This document shows, piece after piece, positions 1-8,727 of a DNA stretch of 64,000 nt. Source of the stretch: CAVVAY01 sp963746465. GTDB taxonomy: Bacteria; Actinomycetota; Actinomycetes; JACCUZ01. Location of the stretch: assembly GCA_963746465.1 (NCBI GenBank), contig CAVVAY010000005.1, forward strand, positions 310,001 to 374,000, read 5' to 3'. The translations under genes and the position numbers were made by a program. The notes beneath the pieces were generated by a model. That model was given only the letters and a program-made list of their open reading frames with translations, was not told the origin of the DNA and searched no databases. Within the stretch, counting starts at the first letter, position 1. Every line of letters starts with the position of its first letter.

Positions 1-38
1 GTTCCGGCGTCCCGAACCGGCATCGGTGAGGTCGTGGG

Positions 39-1436
39 CTACCAGGTGCTGGGCTTGCCCTTCTGGAACAGCCAGGCGTCGAAGAAGGCTGTCAGGTCGC
101 TGCCGGAGTACGTCGTCGCGTACGCCGTGAACTCCTGCACCGTCGCGTTGCCGTACTTCTTGCTCGCGTGCCAGTCGCGAAGCATCGGGAAGAACAACTC
201 GTCGCCGAGCCTGACCCGCAGTGCCTGCAGGGCCATGGCGCCCCGCACGTAGATCGAGTCCGCGAACATGGTCTCGGCGCCTCGCGGGTTGCCCGGCGGA
301 GGGCGCCAGATCGGGGACGTGGCCTTCTTGGCGTAGTAGCGGTTGAAGAACGACTGCGCAGAGCGCTTGCCGACGTGCTCGCTCCAGACCCAGGAGGCGA
401 ACTCGGCGAAGCCTTCGTTGACCCAGATGTCGCGCCAGCGGCTCAGCGTGACCGAGTCGCCGAACCACATGTGCGCCAGCTCGTGGGCGACGGTCAGCTC
501 ACCAGGTGGCCGGTCGTAGAGCGGCTTGGTCTGCGTCTCCAGCGCGTAGCCCACCTTCTTCGCGTCGTCGACCACGGCACCCGTCGAACCGAAGGGGTAC
601 GGGCCGAACAGGCCCGCGAAGTAGTCGGTCATCGCCGGCACCTTGCGGAGCACGGCGCGGCTCTTGGCGGCGACCTTGGGATCGGTGGCGATGTAGAAGG
701 GGACTCCGCCCGCGGTCGTGCCGGTGCGGACCCGGAAGACCCCGGTGGTCACGGTGGCGAGGTAGGTCGCCATCGGGCGTCCGCTGTGCCAGCGGAAGGT
801 GCGCCAGCCGTTGCGACGAGAGGTCGTGCCGCGCAGCTCGCCGTTGGCCACCGCGGTGATGCCGGCCGGGACGGTGACCCGGAAGTCGAACAGCGCCTTG
901 TCGCGGGGTGTGTCGTTGCACGGGAACCAGGTCGGGGCGCCCTGCGGCTCGCCGACGACGAAGGCACCGTCCGCCGTCGCGACCCAGCCGTCCAGCGAGC
1001 CGTCGGGGTCGGTCAGGGCCCGTGGTCGCCCGGCGTAGCGCACCACGGTCAGGAAGCGGTGACCATCGCGCACCGGGGTCGCCGGGGTCACCACCAGGTC
1101 GTGGCCGTGGGTGCCCCGCTGGGTGAACGTCGCCGGCTGCCCGTCCACGGAGACCGCAGAGACCCGCATCGGTCGACGGAGGTCGAGGTGGAACGTGCGC
1201 AGGCGGGTGGTGGCGGTCGCAGTGACTGCCGCGCGCCCGGCCAGGTGGCGCCGCACCGGGTCGTAGCGCAGGGACAGGCCGTAGTGGGCCACGTCGTAGC
1301 CGACGTTGCCCTGCCGCGGGAAGTAGGGGTCGCCGGCACCGGAGGGCCGACCGGCGGCCGATGCCGGAGTGACGGTGGCCGCGAGGGCGACGAGTGCCAA
1401 GGTCAGGCCGGCCGGCCGGTTCATCGACGTACGCAC
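39..1436 (-). CDS. Secreted M1-family zinc metallopeptidase
   Basis: A 465-residue protein with an N-terminal signal peptide (hydrophobic run at about residues 9-28 ending in ASA). The zinc site is HELAH at residues 318-322, with the third ligand in NEGFAE (E341), which is typical of peptidase family M1. It should cleave peptides from the N-terminus outside the membrane. It is about half the length of PepN-type M1 enzymes and lacks GAMEN; the equivalent position reads GYALE (296-300), so exopeptidase specificity may differ. The GTG start at 1436 is chosen because AGGAGG lies 8 nt upstream; an ATG four codons in is the alternative. It is divergent from the dynamin-like genes. Confidence 0.9.
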   Translation of the reverse strand: MRTSMNRPAGLTLALVALAATVTPASAAGRPSGAGDPYFPRQGNVGYDVAHYGLSLRYDPVRRHLAGRAAVTATATTRLRTFHLDLRRPMRVSAVSVDGQPATFTQRGTHGHDLVVTPATPVRDGHRFLTVVRYAGRPRALTDPDGSLDGWVATADGAFVVGEPQGAPTWFPCNDTPRDKALFDFRVTVPAGITAVANGELRGTTSRRNGWRTFRWHSGRPMATYLATVTTGVFRVRTGTTAGGVPFYIATDPKVAAKSRAVLRKVPAMTDYFAGLFGPYPFGSTGAVVDDAKKVGYALETQTKPLYDRPPGELTVAHELAHMWFGDSVTLSRWRDIWVNEGFAEFASWVWSEHVGKRSAQSFFNRYYAKKATSPIWRPPPGNPRGAETMFADSIYVRGAMALQALRVRLGDELFFPMLRDWHASKKYGNATVQEFTAYATTYSGSDLTAFFDAWLFQKGKPSTW

Positions 1437-1511
1437 GAGTCGTTCCTCCTGGTCGGGACGGACGGGCGGACGCTACTCCCGCCGTCTGCGGCGCGCCGGT
1501 GATCGTCACTA

Positions 1512-3242
1512 GTGGCCCGGGGAAGCCCGCGCTGGGCGAGGATTGGCCACGTGGCCCCAGGCGCCGGACCCGATGCGCTGCTCGTCGCCCTCGAAGGGCT
1601 CGGCGAGCAGGTCGCTGAGCTGCGCCTGCCGCTGCCCATCGCCGGGGCCGAGCCGGCCCGCCAGCTGCGCCGCGAGATCGCCGACCAGCTCGACGACTAC
1701 GTGCTCCCGCGGCTGCGCCGGCTCGACGCCCCGTTGCTGGCCGTGGTCGGGGGTCCGACCGGGGCCGGGAAGTCGACCCTGGTCAACAGCCTGGTCGGTA
1801 AGCGGGTCAGCGCCTCGGGGGTCCTCCGCCCGACGACCCGGTCCGCCGTGCTGGCCTACCACCCGGGCGACAACGCGTGGTTCGAGCAGCCGCGCGTCCT
1901 GCCGAGCCTCACCCGGACCACTTTGGCATCGACCGACCCCACGACCCTGCAGCTGGTGCCCAGCGACGGCATCCCGGCCGGGCTGGCCGTGCTCGACGCG
2001 CCGGACATCGACTCCGTGGTCACCCGCAACCGCGAGCTGGCGACCCAGCTGCTCGCGGCGGCGGACATGTGGCTGTTCGTCACCACCGCGGCGCGCTACG
2101 CCGACGCCGTGCCATGGGAGTTCCTGCGAGCGGCTGTCACCCGGGGCACCGCGGTCGCGGTCGTCCTGGACCGGGTGCCGCCGGAGGCCACCACGGAGGT
2201 CCGTGCCCACCTGGCCGGCATGCTGACCGAGCACGGCCTGGGCGACGCACCGTTGTTCGTCGTACCGGAGACCACGGCGTACGACGCCATGCTGCCGGCT
2301 GCGGTCGTCGACCCGATCCGCAGCTGGCTGCACGCGATCGCCGGCGACTCAGGTGTGCGCGGCGCTGTGGTCCGGCACACCCTGGACGGTGCGGTGCGCT
2401 CGCTGGCCGCCCGGGTGTTCGTGCTGGCCGCCGCCGCCGACGCCCAGGCCGAGGCCGTGGTCCGCCTCGAGCGCGAGGTCGAGTCGGCGTACGACGCCGC
2501 ACTGGCCCAGGTCGACGAGGCCAGCAGCGACGGGTCCCTGCTGCGCGGCGAGGTGCTCGCCCGGTGGCAGGAGTTCGTCGGCACCGGCGAGATGATGCGC
2601 GCCCTGGAGTCCAAGGTCGCCCGGCTCCGCGACCGGGTGACCGCGGCCGTCCAGGGCAAGCCGGCTCCCGGCCAGGACCTCGCCGAGGCTCTCGAGTCAG
2701 GCGTCGAGGCGCTGGTCCGCTCGGCCGCCGACACCGCTGCCGAGCGGGCCGGGACGGTGTGGGCCGCCGACCCGGCCGGCGCTGCGCTGCTCGGCGACGA
2801 GGACCTGCGCCGTAGCTCGCCGGGGCTCGCCGCGGCGACCGAGCGGGCCGTGCGCGAGTGGCAGGACGGCGTGCTCGAGATGGTCCGCACCCAGGGCCAG
2901 AGCAAGCGCACGACGGCGCGCTACCTGGCCCTTGGCGTCAACGGGGTCGGGCTGATGCTGATGATCGTGGTCTTCGCGCACACCGGCGGCCTGGTGGCGG
3001 GCGAGATAGCCGTGGCCGGCGGCGCGTCGGCGGTGAGCCAGAAGATCCTCGAGGCGATGCTCGGCGACCAGGCCGTCCGGTCGCTGGCCGAGCAGGCGCG
3101 GCGCGACCTGCACCGCCGGGTGACCGAGCTGCTCGAGGCCGAGCGGCGCCGGTTCACCGACCGGCTGGGGCCGGTCGGCGTGCACGAGTTCGCCGGCGCA
3201 TCGCTGCGCGCGGCCGTCGAGGACGTCGAGGCCGCCAGATGA
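1512..3242 (+). CDS. Dynamin-like GTPase, first of pair (DynA-like)
   Basis: A 576-residue P-loop GTPase. The Walker A motif GGPTGAGKST lies at residues 80-89, a G3-like LDAPDID follows, and a long helical region leads to a hydrophobic hairpin near residues 470-505. This layout fits bacterial dynamin-like or YfjP-type membrane GTPases. In Streptomyces such pairs (DynA/DynB) act at the division septum; that role is known for the family and is inferred here. The GTG at 1512 has no clear Shine-Dalgarno. A GTG at 1551 has GAGG 9 nt upstream and may be the true start. The second GTPase follows after a 52-nt gap that holds a mini-ORF repeat. Confidence 0.8.
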   Translation: MARGSPRWARIGHVAPGAGPDALLVALEGLGEQVAELRLPLPIAGAEPARQLRREIADQLDDYVLPRLRRLDAPLLAVVGGPTGAGKSTLVNSLVGKRVSASGVLRPTTRSAVLAYHPGDNAWFEQPRVLPSLTRTTLASTDPTTLQLVPSDGIPAGLAVLDAPDIDSVVTRNRELATQLLAAADMWLFVTTAARYADAVPWEFLRAAVTRGTAVAVVLDRVPPEATTEVRAHLAGMLTEHGLGDAPLFVVPETTAYDAMLPAAVVDPIRSWLHAIAGDSGVRGAVVRHTLDGAVRSLAARVFVLAAAADAQAEAVVRLEREVESAYDAALAQVDEASSDGSLLRGEVLARWQEFVGTGEMMRALESKVARLRDRVTAAVQGKPAPGQDLAEALESGVEALVRSAADTAAERAGTVWAADPAGAALLGDEDLRRSSPGLAAATERAVREWQDGVLEMVRTQGQSKRTTARYLALGVNGVGLMLMIVVFAHTGGLVAGEIAVAGGASAVSQKILEAMLGDQAVRSLAEQARRDLHRRVTELLEAERRRFTDRLGPVGVHEFAGASLRAAVEDVEAAR

Positions 3243-3298
3243 GTCCCTCCCCACGAAACCACTCGCTGCGCTCGCGCTTACGCGGGGACCCCGAATGA
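3239..3298 (+). CDS. Coupled mini-ORF in intercistronic repeat, copy 1
   Basis: A 19-codon reading frame, MSPSPRNHSLRSRLRGDPE. Its ATG overlaps the stop of the upstream GTPase gene (ATGA at 3239) and its TGA overlaps the ATG of the downstream GTPase gene (ATGA at 3295). A second copy with the same arrangement lies between mreD and mrdA (59630-59686) and shares PRNxSL near the start and RGxP near the end. It may carry ribosomes across the gap (translational coupling) or be a passenger of a dispersed repeat. No peptide function is known to me. Confidence 0.4.
   Translation: MSPSPRNHSLRSRLRGDPE
3249..3292 (+). repeat. Dispersed intercistronic repeat, copy 1
   Basis: A 44-nt element beginning CCCCACGAAA and CRCTCGCTG and ending GCGGGGACCCC. 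It closely resembles 59637-59681. The C-rich left end and G-rich right end could pair as a hairpin. Both copies lie immediately before the start codon of the second gene of an operon pair. Confidence 0.6.
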
Positions 3299-4944
3299 TG
3301 GCGCGGCTGCGCGGGCGGCACCGTCGGGCCGACCTTCCCGGGATGCTTGCCGCGCTCGACGAGGCGGTCGAGGCTCTCGACGGACGGGTCGCCGAGCCGG
3401 CGCTGCTCGACCGTGCCCGTGCGGTCTCGACCCGCGCGGGGGAGCGGCTGCGGCTGTCCGGCGAGCACACGGTGGTCGCCCTGGCCGGGTCCACCGGCAG
3501 CGGCAAGTCCTCGCTGTTCAACGTGCTGTCCGGGGAGGAGTTCTCGCCGGTCGGCGTCCGCCGGCCCACGACGTCGAAGGCCTACGCCAGTGTCTGGGGC
3601 TCGGAGGGGGCGGCCCCGCTGGTCCAGTGGCTCGGCGTGCCGCGGCGGCAGACCACCTGGCGGCACGGTCCGGGACTGCGGGACGAGGAGCTCGGTGACC
3701 TCGACGGCCTGGTGCTGCTCGACCTCCCCGACCACGACTCGAACGTCGTCGAGCACCAGCACGAGGTCGACCGGCTGGTCGAGCTCGTCGACCTGCTGGT
3801 GTGGGTGGTCGACCCGCAGAAGTACGCCGACCAGCTGCTGCACGAGCGCTACCTGCGGCGGCTCACCGGCCACCAGGCGGTCACGGTCGTCGTCCTCAAC
3901 CAGATCGACACGGTGAACCCGTTCGCTGCCGCCGAGTGTGCCGAGGACCTCCGGCGGCTGCTCGACGACGACGGGCTGCGGCGCTCCCCGGTGCTCACGA
4001 CCTCGGCCCGCACCGGTGCCGGCATTGACGGGCTCCGCGCGCTGCTCGCCGATGCGGTCTCGGTGCGCCGGGCGCGCAACGACCGTCTGGTCGCCGACAT
4101 CGAGGAGGTCGTCGACTCGCTGATGCCGGCCGTCTCGGCCGACGAGCCCACGGGGGTCGCCTCGGGCGAGCGCAGCCGACTGGTCGAGGCACTGTCGACC
4201 TCGGCCGGTGTTCCCGTGATCGGCGCGGCCGTGGAGGAGTCCTGGCAGCTGCGGGCGGGTGGCCTGCTCGGCTGGCCACCCACCCGTTGGGTGCAGCGCC
4301 TGCGCCCAGACCCGCTTCGTCGCCTGCATCTCAAGGGCGATGCCAAGAGGCAGGTGCGCTCGGTGATGGTGCGCTCGTCGGTCCCCGAGCCCACTCCGGT
4401 GCAGCGGGCACAGGTCGACACCGCGCTGCGACAGGCCTGCGACGCGGTGTCGAGCGACCTGCCGCCGGCGTGGCAGCGGGCCGTCCGCGGCGCTGCGGAC
4501 GGGCGGTCGGCCGACGTGCGTGACCGGCTCGACCAGGCCGTCGTCAGCACCGACCTGGGCATCGACCGGGTACCCCTGTGGTGGCGCGCCGGGGGCGCGC
4601 TGCAGTGGCTGCTCACCGCCGCGGCGGTCGTCGGTGGGCTCTGGCTGCTCGCGCTTGCCTTCGGTTCCTACCTGCGGCTGCCGGACCCGCCGACACCCGA
4701 CGTGGCCGGCTTCGCGCTGCCCAGCCTGCTGTTCGTGGGCGGGGTGCTGCTCGGGCTGGTGCTCAGCCTCGCGGGCCGGTTGCTCGTGCGCGGCGGTGCC
4801 GTGGCCCGTCGGAAGCGGGCCGAGTCCCGGCTACGAGCAGGCATCGAGAAGGTCGCCGACGAGCTGATGCTGGAACCCGTTGCCGCCGAGCTGGACCGGC
4901 ACGCCCGGGCGCGGGTCGCGCTGGACCGGGCTCGCACCGGCTGA
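3295..4944 (+). CDS. Dynamin-like GTPase, second of pair (DynB-like)
   Basis: A 549-residue P-loop GTPase with Walker A GSTGSGKSS at residues 65-73, a G3-like LLDLPDHDS and a G4 motif NQID. Two hydrophobic segments lie near residues 434-500, followed by a basic coiled C-terminus. It is the partner of the preceding GTPase and probably forms a hetero-oligomer at the membrane, as described for Streptomyces DynA/DynB; this is inference. The start is ATGATG at 3295, overlapping the mini-ORF stop. An SSB gene and ettA follow on the same strand. Confidence 0.8.
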   Translation: MMARLRGRHRRADLPGMLAALDEAVEALDGRVAEPALLDRARAVSTRAGERLRLSGEHTVVALAGSTGSGKSSLFNVLSGEEFSPVGVRRPTTSKAYASVWGSEGAAPLVQWLGVPRRQTTWRHGPGLRDEELGDLDGLVLLDLPDHDSNVVEHQHEVDRLVELVDLLVWVVDPQKYADQLLHERYLRRLTGHQAVTVVVLNQIDTVNPFAAAECAEDLRRLLDDDGLRRSPVLTTSARTGAGIDGLRALLADAVSVRRARNDRLVADIEEVVDSLMPAVSADEPTGVASGERSRLVEALSTSAGVPVIGAAVEESWQLRAGGLLGWPPTRWVQRLRPDPLRRLHLKGDAKRQVRSVMVRSSVPEPTPVQRAQVDTALRQACDAVSSDLPPAWQRAVRGAADGRSADVRDRLDQAVVSTDLGIDRVPLWWRAGGALQWLLTAAAVVGGLWLLALAFGSYLRLPDPPTPDVAGFALPSLLFVGGVLLGLVLSLAGRLLVRGGAVARRKRAESRLRAGIEKVADELMLEPVAAELDRHARARVALDRARTG

Positions 4945-5094
4945 GGCGGCACGGCACCCTCCGGTTCTCCACAGCCGGCGGTCGCGGACCGGTCGTCCCC
5001 AGAACACCTGGGACCTCTGGTGGTGACCGATCGTGCACTCCATCGTCGTCGTACGCGCGGCGGGTGGCCGCGCTGGACACCTGAGGAGTGCGGA

Positions 5095-5568
5095 ATGAAC
5101 GAGACGGTGCTGACCGTGGTGGGGAACGTCGCGAGCGAGCCACAGCTGCGGGTCACGACGACCGGCGCCCGGGTGGGGAGCTTCCGGCTTGCCGTCACCG
5201 AGCGGCGCTTCGACAAGGGACTGTCCGCCTGGCGCGACGGCGAGACCTTCTTCTGGAGCGTGTCGTGCTGGCGGTCGGCAGCCGAGAACGTCGTCGACTC
5301 GCTGGAGAAGGGCCAGCCGGTGGTGGTCCACGGCAGGTTCCGGCACCGCAGCTTCGAGCAGGACGGCGTGCAGCGCTGTGCCCTCGAGATCGACGCGATC
5401 ACGGTGGGCCACGACCTCACCCGGGGTGTGGGCACGTTCACCAAGGCGACCGGGCCACGTCGTGAGGAGTTCGTCGAGCCGGACCCCACCGCCGTTCCGC
5501 CGCTGCCGGGCGACGAGCGACTGGTGCTGGCCGAGGCGGGACAGGAGGGCGGCAGCAGCGCCGCCTGA
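5095..5568 (+). CDS. ssb: Single-stranded DNA-binding protein (SsbB-like paralogue)
   Basis: A 157-residue protein with an OB-fold SSB domain over residues 1-110: MNETVLTVVGNV at the start, the FRLAVTER strand, and FFWSVSCW followed by a VVVHGRF segment. It binds ssDNA during replication, recombination or natural transformation. The tail is acidic but lacks the canonical DDDIPF tip of the main replicative SSB, so this is more likely the accessory paralogue (SsbB type). The ATG at 5095 is preceded by GAGGAG 9 nt upstream; the longer upstream reading frame is not used. Confidence 0.88.
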   Translation: MNETVLTVVGNVASEPQLRVTTTGARVGSFRLAVTERRFDKGLSAWRDGETFFWSVSCWRSAAENVVDSLEKGQPVVVHGRFRHRSFEQDGVQRCALEIDAITVGHDLTRGVGTFTKATGPRREEFVEPDPTAVPPLPGDERLVLAEAGQEGGSSAA

Positions 5569-5614
5569 GGCTGCCGACAGATCCCGGCGGTCGGGAGGAC
5601 CCTCTTGCGCCGAC

Positions 5615-5620
5615 TAGGCT
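5615..5620 (+). promoter_or_regulatory. Probable -10 box for a leaderless ettA mRNA
   Basis: TAGGCT lies 7 nt before the ettA ATG, with no Shine-Dalgarno between. This TANNNT-N6-8-start pattern is typical of actinobacterial leaderless transcripts. Confidence 0.5.
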
Positions 5621-5627
5621 TGTCGGC

Positions 5628-7292
5628 ATGGCGGAGTTCATCTACACGATGCGCAAGGCGCGAAAAGCGCACGGCGACAAGGTCATCCTCGATGACGTCA
5701 CCCTCTCGTTCCTGCCCGGAGCGAAGATCGGTGTCGTCGGCCCCAACGGTGCCGGCAAGTCGACCGTCCTGAAGATCATGGCCGGGCTCGACCAGCCGTC
5801 CAACGGTGACGTGTTCCTGTCGCCCGGCTACTCCGTCGGCATCCTCGAGCAGGAGCCGAAGCTCAACGAGGACAAGGACGTGCTGGGCAACGTCGAGGAG
5901 GGCCTCGGCGCGATCAAGCACAAGCTCGACCGCTACAACGAGATCGCCGAGAAGATGGCCGTCGAGTACAGCGACGAGCTGATGACCGAGATGTCCACGC
6001 TGCAGGAGGACATCGAGCACGCCAACGCCTGGGACCTCGACTCGCAGCTCGAGCAGGCCATGGACGCCCTGCGCTGCCCGCCGCCCGACGCCGACGTGTC
6101 GGTGCTGTCCGGTGGCGAGAAGCGCCGTGTCGCCCTCTGCAAGCTGCTGCTCAGCCAGCCGGACCTGCTGCTGCTCGACGAGCCCACCAACCACTTGGAC
6201 GCCGAGAGCGTGCAGTGGCTGGAGAGCCACCTGGAGAAGTACGCCGGCACCGTCGTCGCCGTGACCCACGACCGGTACTTCCTGGACAACGTGGCCGAGT
6301 GGATCCTCGAGCTGGACCGCGGCCGCGCCTACCCGTACGAGGGCAACTACTCGACGTACCTGGAGACCAAGCAGTCCCGGCTGAAGGTCGAGGGTCGCAA
6401 GGACGAGAAGCGCGCCAAGCGGCTCAAGGAGGAGCTCGAGTGGGTGCGCTCCAACGCCAAGGGCCGGCAGGCTAAGAGCAAGGCCCGCCTCGAGCGGTAC
6501 GAGGAGATGGCCGCGGAGGCCGAGAAGACCCGCAAGCTGGACTTCGAGGAGATCCAGATCCCGCCCGGCCCGCGACTGGGCAACGTCGTGGTCGAGGTCG
6601 ACGCGTTGAGCAAGGGCTTCGACGACCGGGTGCTCATCGACGACCTGTCGTTCACCCTGCCGCGCAACGGCATCGTCGGTGTCATCGGCCCGAACGGCGC
6701 CGGCAAGACGACGCTGTTCAAGATGATCCTCGGTGAGGAGCAGCCCGACAGCGGCTCCATCAAGATCGGCGAGACGGTGCAGATCGCCTACGTCGACCAG
6801 AGCCGGGCCGGCATCGACCCGCAGAAGTCCCTCTGGGAGGTCGTGTCGGACGGGCTCGACTACATCAAGGTCGGGCAGGTCGAGGTGCCGTCCCGCGCCT
6901 ACGTCTCGGCGTTCGGCTTCAAAGGCCCCGACCAGCAGAAGCCGGCCGGCGTGCTGTCCGGCGGTGAGCGAAACCGGTTGAACCTGGCGCTCACGCTGAA
7001 GCAGGGCGGCAACCTGCTGCTGCTCGACGAGCCGACCAACGACCTCGACGTCGAGACGCTGTCGTCGCTGGAGAACGCGCTGCTCGAGTTCCCCGGCTGT
7101 GCGGTGGTCGTCTCCCACGACCGGTGGTTCCTGGACCGGGTGGCCTCACACATCCTGGCCTGGGAAGGCGACTCGAAGTGGTTCTGGTTCGAGGGCAACT
7201 TCGAGGCCTACGAGAAGAACAAGGTCGAGCGGCTCGGCATCGACGCCACCAGGCCGCACCGCGCGACCTACCGCAAGCTCACCCGCGACTGA
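5628..7292 (+). CDS. ettA: Energy-dependent translational throttle protein EttA (ABC-F)
   Basis: A 554-residue soluble ABC-F ATPase with no membrane segments. NBD1 has Walker A GPNGAGKST (38-46), signature LSGGEKRR and Walker B LLLLDEPTNHLD. NBD2 has GPNGAGKTT, LSGGERNR and LLLLDEPTNDLD. A charged interdomain linker of about 60-80 residues, rich in K, R and E, is the P-site tRNA interaction motif of this family. EttA binds the ribosomal E site and gates entry into elongation according to the ATP/ADP ratio. Length matches the family (about 555). The start has a TAGGCT box 7 nt upstream, suggesting a leaderless message. Confidence 0.95.
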   Translation: MAEFIYTMRKARKAHGDKVILDDVTLSFLPGAKIGVVGPNGAGKSTVLKIMAGLDQPSNGDVFLSPGYSVGILEQEPKLNEDKDVLGNVEEGLGAIKHKLDRYNEIAEKMAVEYSDELMTEMSTLQEDIEHANAWDLDSQLEQAMDALRCPPPDADVSVLSGGEKRRVALCKLLLSQPDLLLLDEPTNHLDAESVQWLESHLEKYAGTVVAVTHDRYFLDNVAEWILELDRGRAYPYEGNYSTYLETKQSRLKVEGRKDEKRAKRLKEELEWVRSNAKGRQAKSKARLERYEEMAAEAEKTRKLDFEEIQIPPGPRLGNVVVEVDALSKGFDDRVLIDDLSFTLPRNGIVGVIGPNGAGKTTLFKMILGEEQPDSGSIKIGETVQIAYVDQSRAGIDPQKSLWEVVSDGLDYIKVGQVEVPSRAYVSAFGFKGPDQQKPAGVLSGGERNRLNLALTLKQGGNLLLLDEPTNDLDVETLSSLENALLEFPGCAVVVSHDRWFLDRVASHILAWEGDSKWFWFEGNFEAYEKNKVERLGIDATRPHRATYRKLTRD

Positions 7293-7306
7293 CGGCGGCG
7301 GCGCCC

Positions 7307-7711
7307 ATGAGACACCGGTACCGGTGTGCGATGCGCTGGTCGGACATGGACGCCTACGGCCACGTGAACAACGTCGTCTACCTCACCTACCTCGAGGAGG
7401 CGCGGGTCGACATGCTGTTCGCCCTCGGCGCCGACCACGGCGTCAAGGCACTGTCCGAAGGTGTCCTGGTGGCGCACCACGAGATCGACTACAAGCGGCC
7501 GCTCGTCTACCACCCTCGCGGGGTCGACATCGAGATGTGGGTCGGCGCCATCAAGGGTGCGTCCTTCGAGATCCGCTACGAGGTCCGTGACGAGACCACG
7601 GTGTTCGCCACCGCGGCCTCCCTGCTGGTGCCCTACGACCTGGCTGCAGAGCGGCCTCGTCGTGTCTCGCCGGAGGAACGGGCCTTCCTCGAGCAGTATG
7701 TGGTGCCGTGA
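7307..7711 (+). CDS. Acyl-CoA thioesterase, 4HBT/YbgC hot-dog family
   Basis: A 134-residue hot-dog protein with RWSDMDAYGHVNN at residues 10-22, where D15 is the likely catalytic acid, and the long helix YLTYLEEARVDML after it. It should hydrolyse acyl-CoA or another acyl thioester in the cytoplasm; substrate is unknown. The start is the ATG at 7307, 14 nt after ettA. Its stop overlaps the GTG of the following NlpC/P60 gene (GTGA), so the three genes are probably cotranscribed. Confidence 0.85.
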   Translation: MRHRYRCAMRWSDMDAYGHVNNVVYLTYLEEARVDMLFALGADHGVKALSEGVLVAHHEIDYKRPLVYHPRGVDIEMWVGAIKGASFEIRYEVRDETTVFATAASLLVPYDLAAERPRRVSPEERAFLEQYVVP

Positions 7712-8727
7712 CCGGAACCCGTGCCGTTCTCCGCGCCGTGCTGGCCGCCACCGTGGTGGCCGCAGGCGCGGTCCTGGCCGCGCCGGCCCCGGCCACGGCT
7801 GCCCCCGTAGTCCGATGGGTCGACGTCTCCGTCGCGACGCTGTGGAGCACCCCGGGGACCGCGCGTCCGGTCGACCGGTCGGCGCTGACGAACCCGGCCG
7901 ACCCGCGGCAATGGGTCGCGAGCATGTCCGACACGCAGAAGCGCTGGCTGTCGCTCGGCCACAGCCAGACCCAGGTCCTGTACGGCACCCGGCTCCGGGT
8001 GCTCGCCACCAGCGGGCGCTGGAGCAAGGTGGCGGTGCCCTCGCAGCCGAGTCCCAAGAACAGCCGCGGCTACCCCGGCTGGCTGCCGACCCGGCAGCTC
8101 ACGACCGCGGCGCCGCAGGTGAGCGCCAGCAGCGCTGTCGTCACGCGGCGCACCGCGTGGCTGTGGGCCGATGACGACTCGGTCGGCAGGAACGCCGGCA
8201 GGGTGATGGAGCTGTCCTACGGCACCGAGCTGCCGGTCGTCTCGGTCGGCCCGCGCACGGTCCAGGTCGGGATGCTCGGAGGCGAGGTCCGCTCCCTTCG
8301 GCGGTCGGCGGTCGTCGTTCGGTCCGGGAGGGCCCCGGCCACGGCCCCGACCGGTGCCGCCGTCGTCGGCGAGGCGATGCAGTTCCTCGGGCTGCCCTAC
8401 CTGTGGTCGGGCACGAGCGGCTTCGGGTTCGACTGCTCGGGCCTGACGTACGCGACCTACCGGCAGCTGGGGGTCACCCTCCCGCGCGATGCCGCTCCGC
8501 AGGCCACCGCTGGGACGGCCGTCGCTCGCAGCGAGCTCCTGCCGGGCGACCTGGTGTTCCTGCGCACCTCGCAGGGTGTGGTGCACCACGTCGCGATGTA
8601 CGTCGGCCGGGTCCGCGGCGTGCGCACCGTCATCGAGGCGCCGCGCACCGGGACGTCGGTCCGGCTCACCCCGCTGTCGCAGTTCGGGCCGGGCTACGCC
8701 GGCGCGCGCCGCTACCTCACGCCCTAG
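7708..8727 (+). CDS. Secreted NlpC/P60 peptidoglycan endopeptidase
   Basis: A 339-residue protein with a signal peptide (hydrophobic residues 8-30, APATA|A cleavage region), then SH3-like material, then a C-terminal NlpC/P60 domain. Catalytic Cys is C243 in FDCSGL and the histidine is in VVHHVAMYVG (293-294). It should cut D-Glu-Dap type bonds in peptidoglycan stems. The GTG start overlaps the upstream thioesterase stop by 4 nt. It converges with the MMPL gene, and the two stop codons share the palindrome CTAG at 8724-8727. Confidence 0.9.
   Translation: MTGTRAVLRAVLAATVVAAGAVLAAPAPATAAPVVRWVDVSVATLWSTPGTARPVDRSALTNPADPRQWVASMSDTQKRWLSLGHSQTQVLYGTRLRVLATSGRWSKVAVPSQPSPKNSRGYPGWLPTRQLTTAAPQVSASSAVVTRRTAWLWADDDSVGRNAGRVMELSYGTELPVVSVGPRTVQVGMLGGEVRSLRRSAVVVRSGRAPATAPTGAAVVGEAMQFLGLPYLWSGTSGFGFDCSGLTYATYRQLGVTLPRDAAPQATAGTAVARSELLPGDLVFLRTSQGVVHHVAMYVGRVRGVRTVIEAPRTGTSVRLTPLSQFGPGYAGARRYLTP

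Noticed and set aside
168..1502. Long plus-strand open frame over the M1 peptidase
   Set aside because: It is antisense to a clear zinc peptidase, is rich in R, G, H and V as expected for an antisense frame in high-GC DNA, and has no domain.
4668..7118. 816-codon minus-strand frame over dynB, ssb and ettA
   Set aside because: It crosses three well-supported plus-strand genes and shows no motif; typical high-GC antisense frame.
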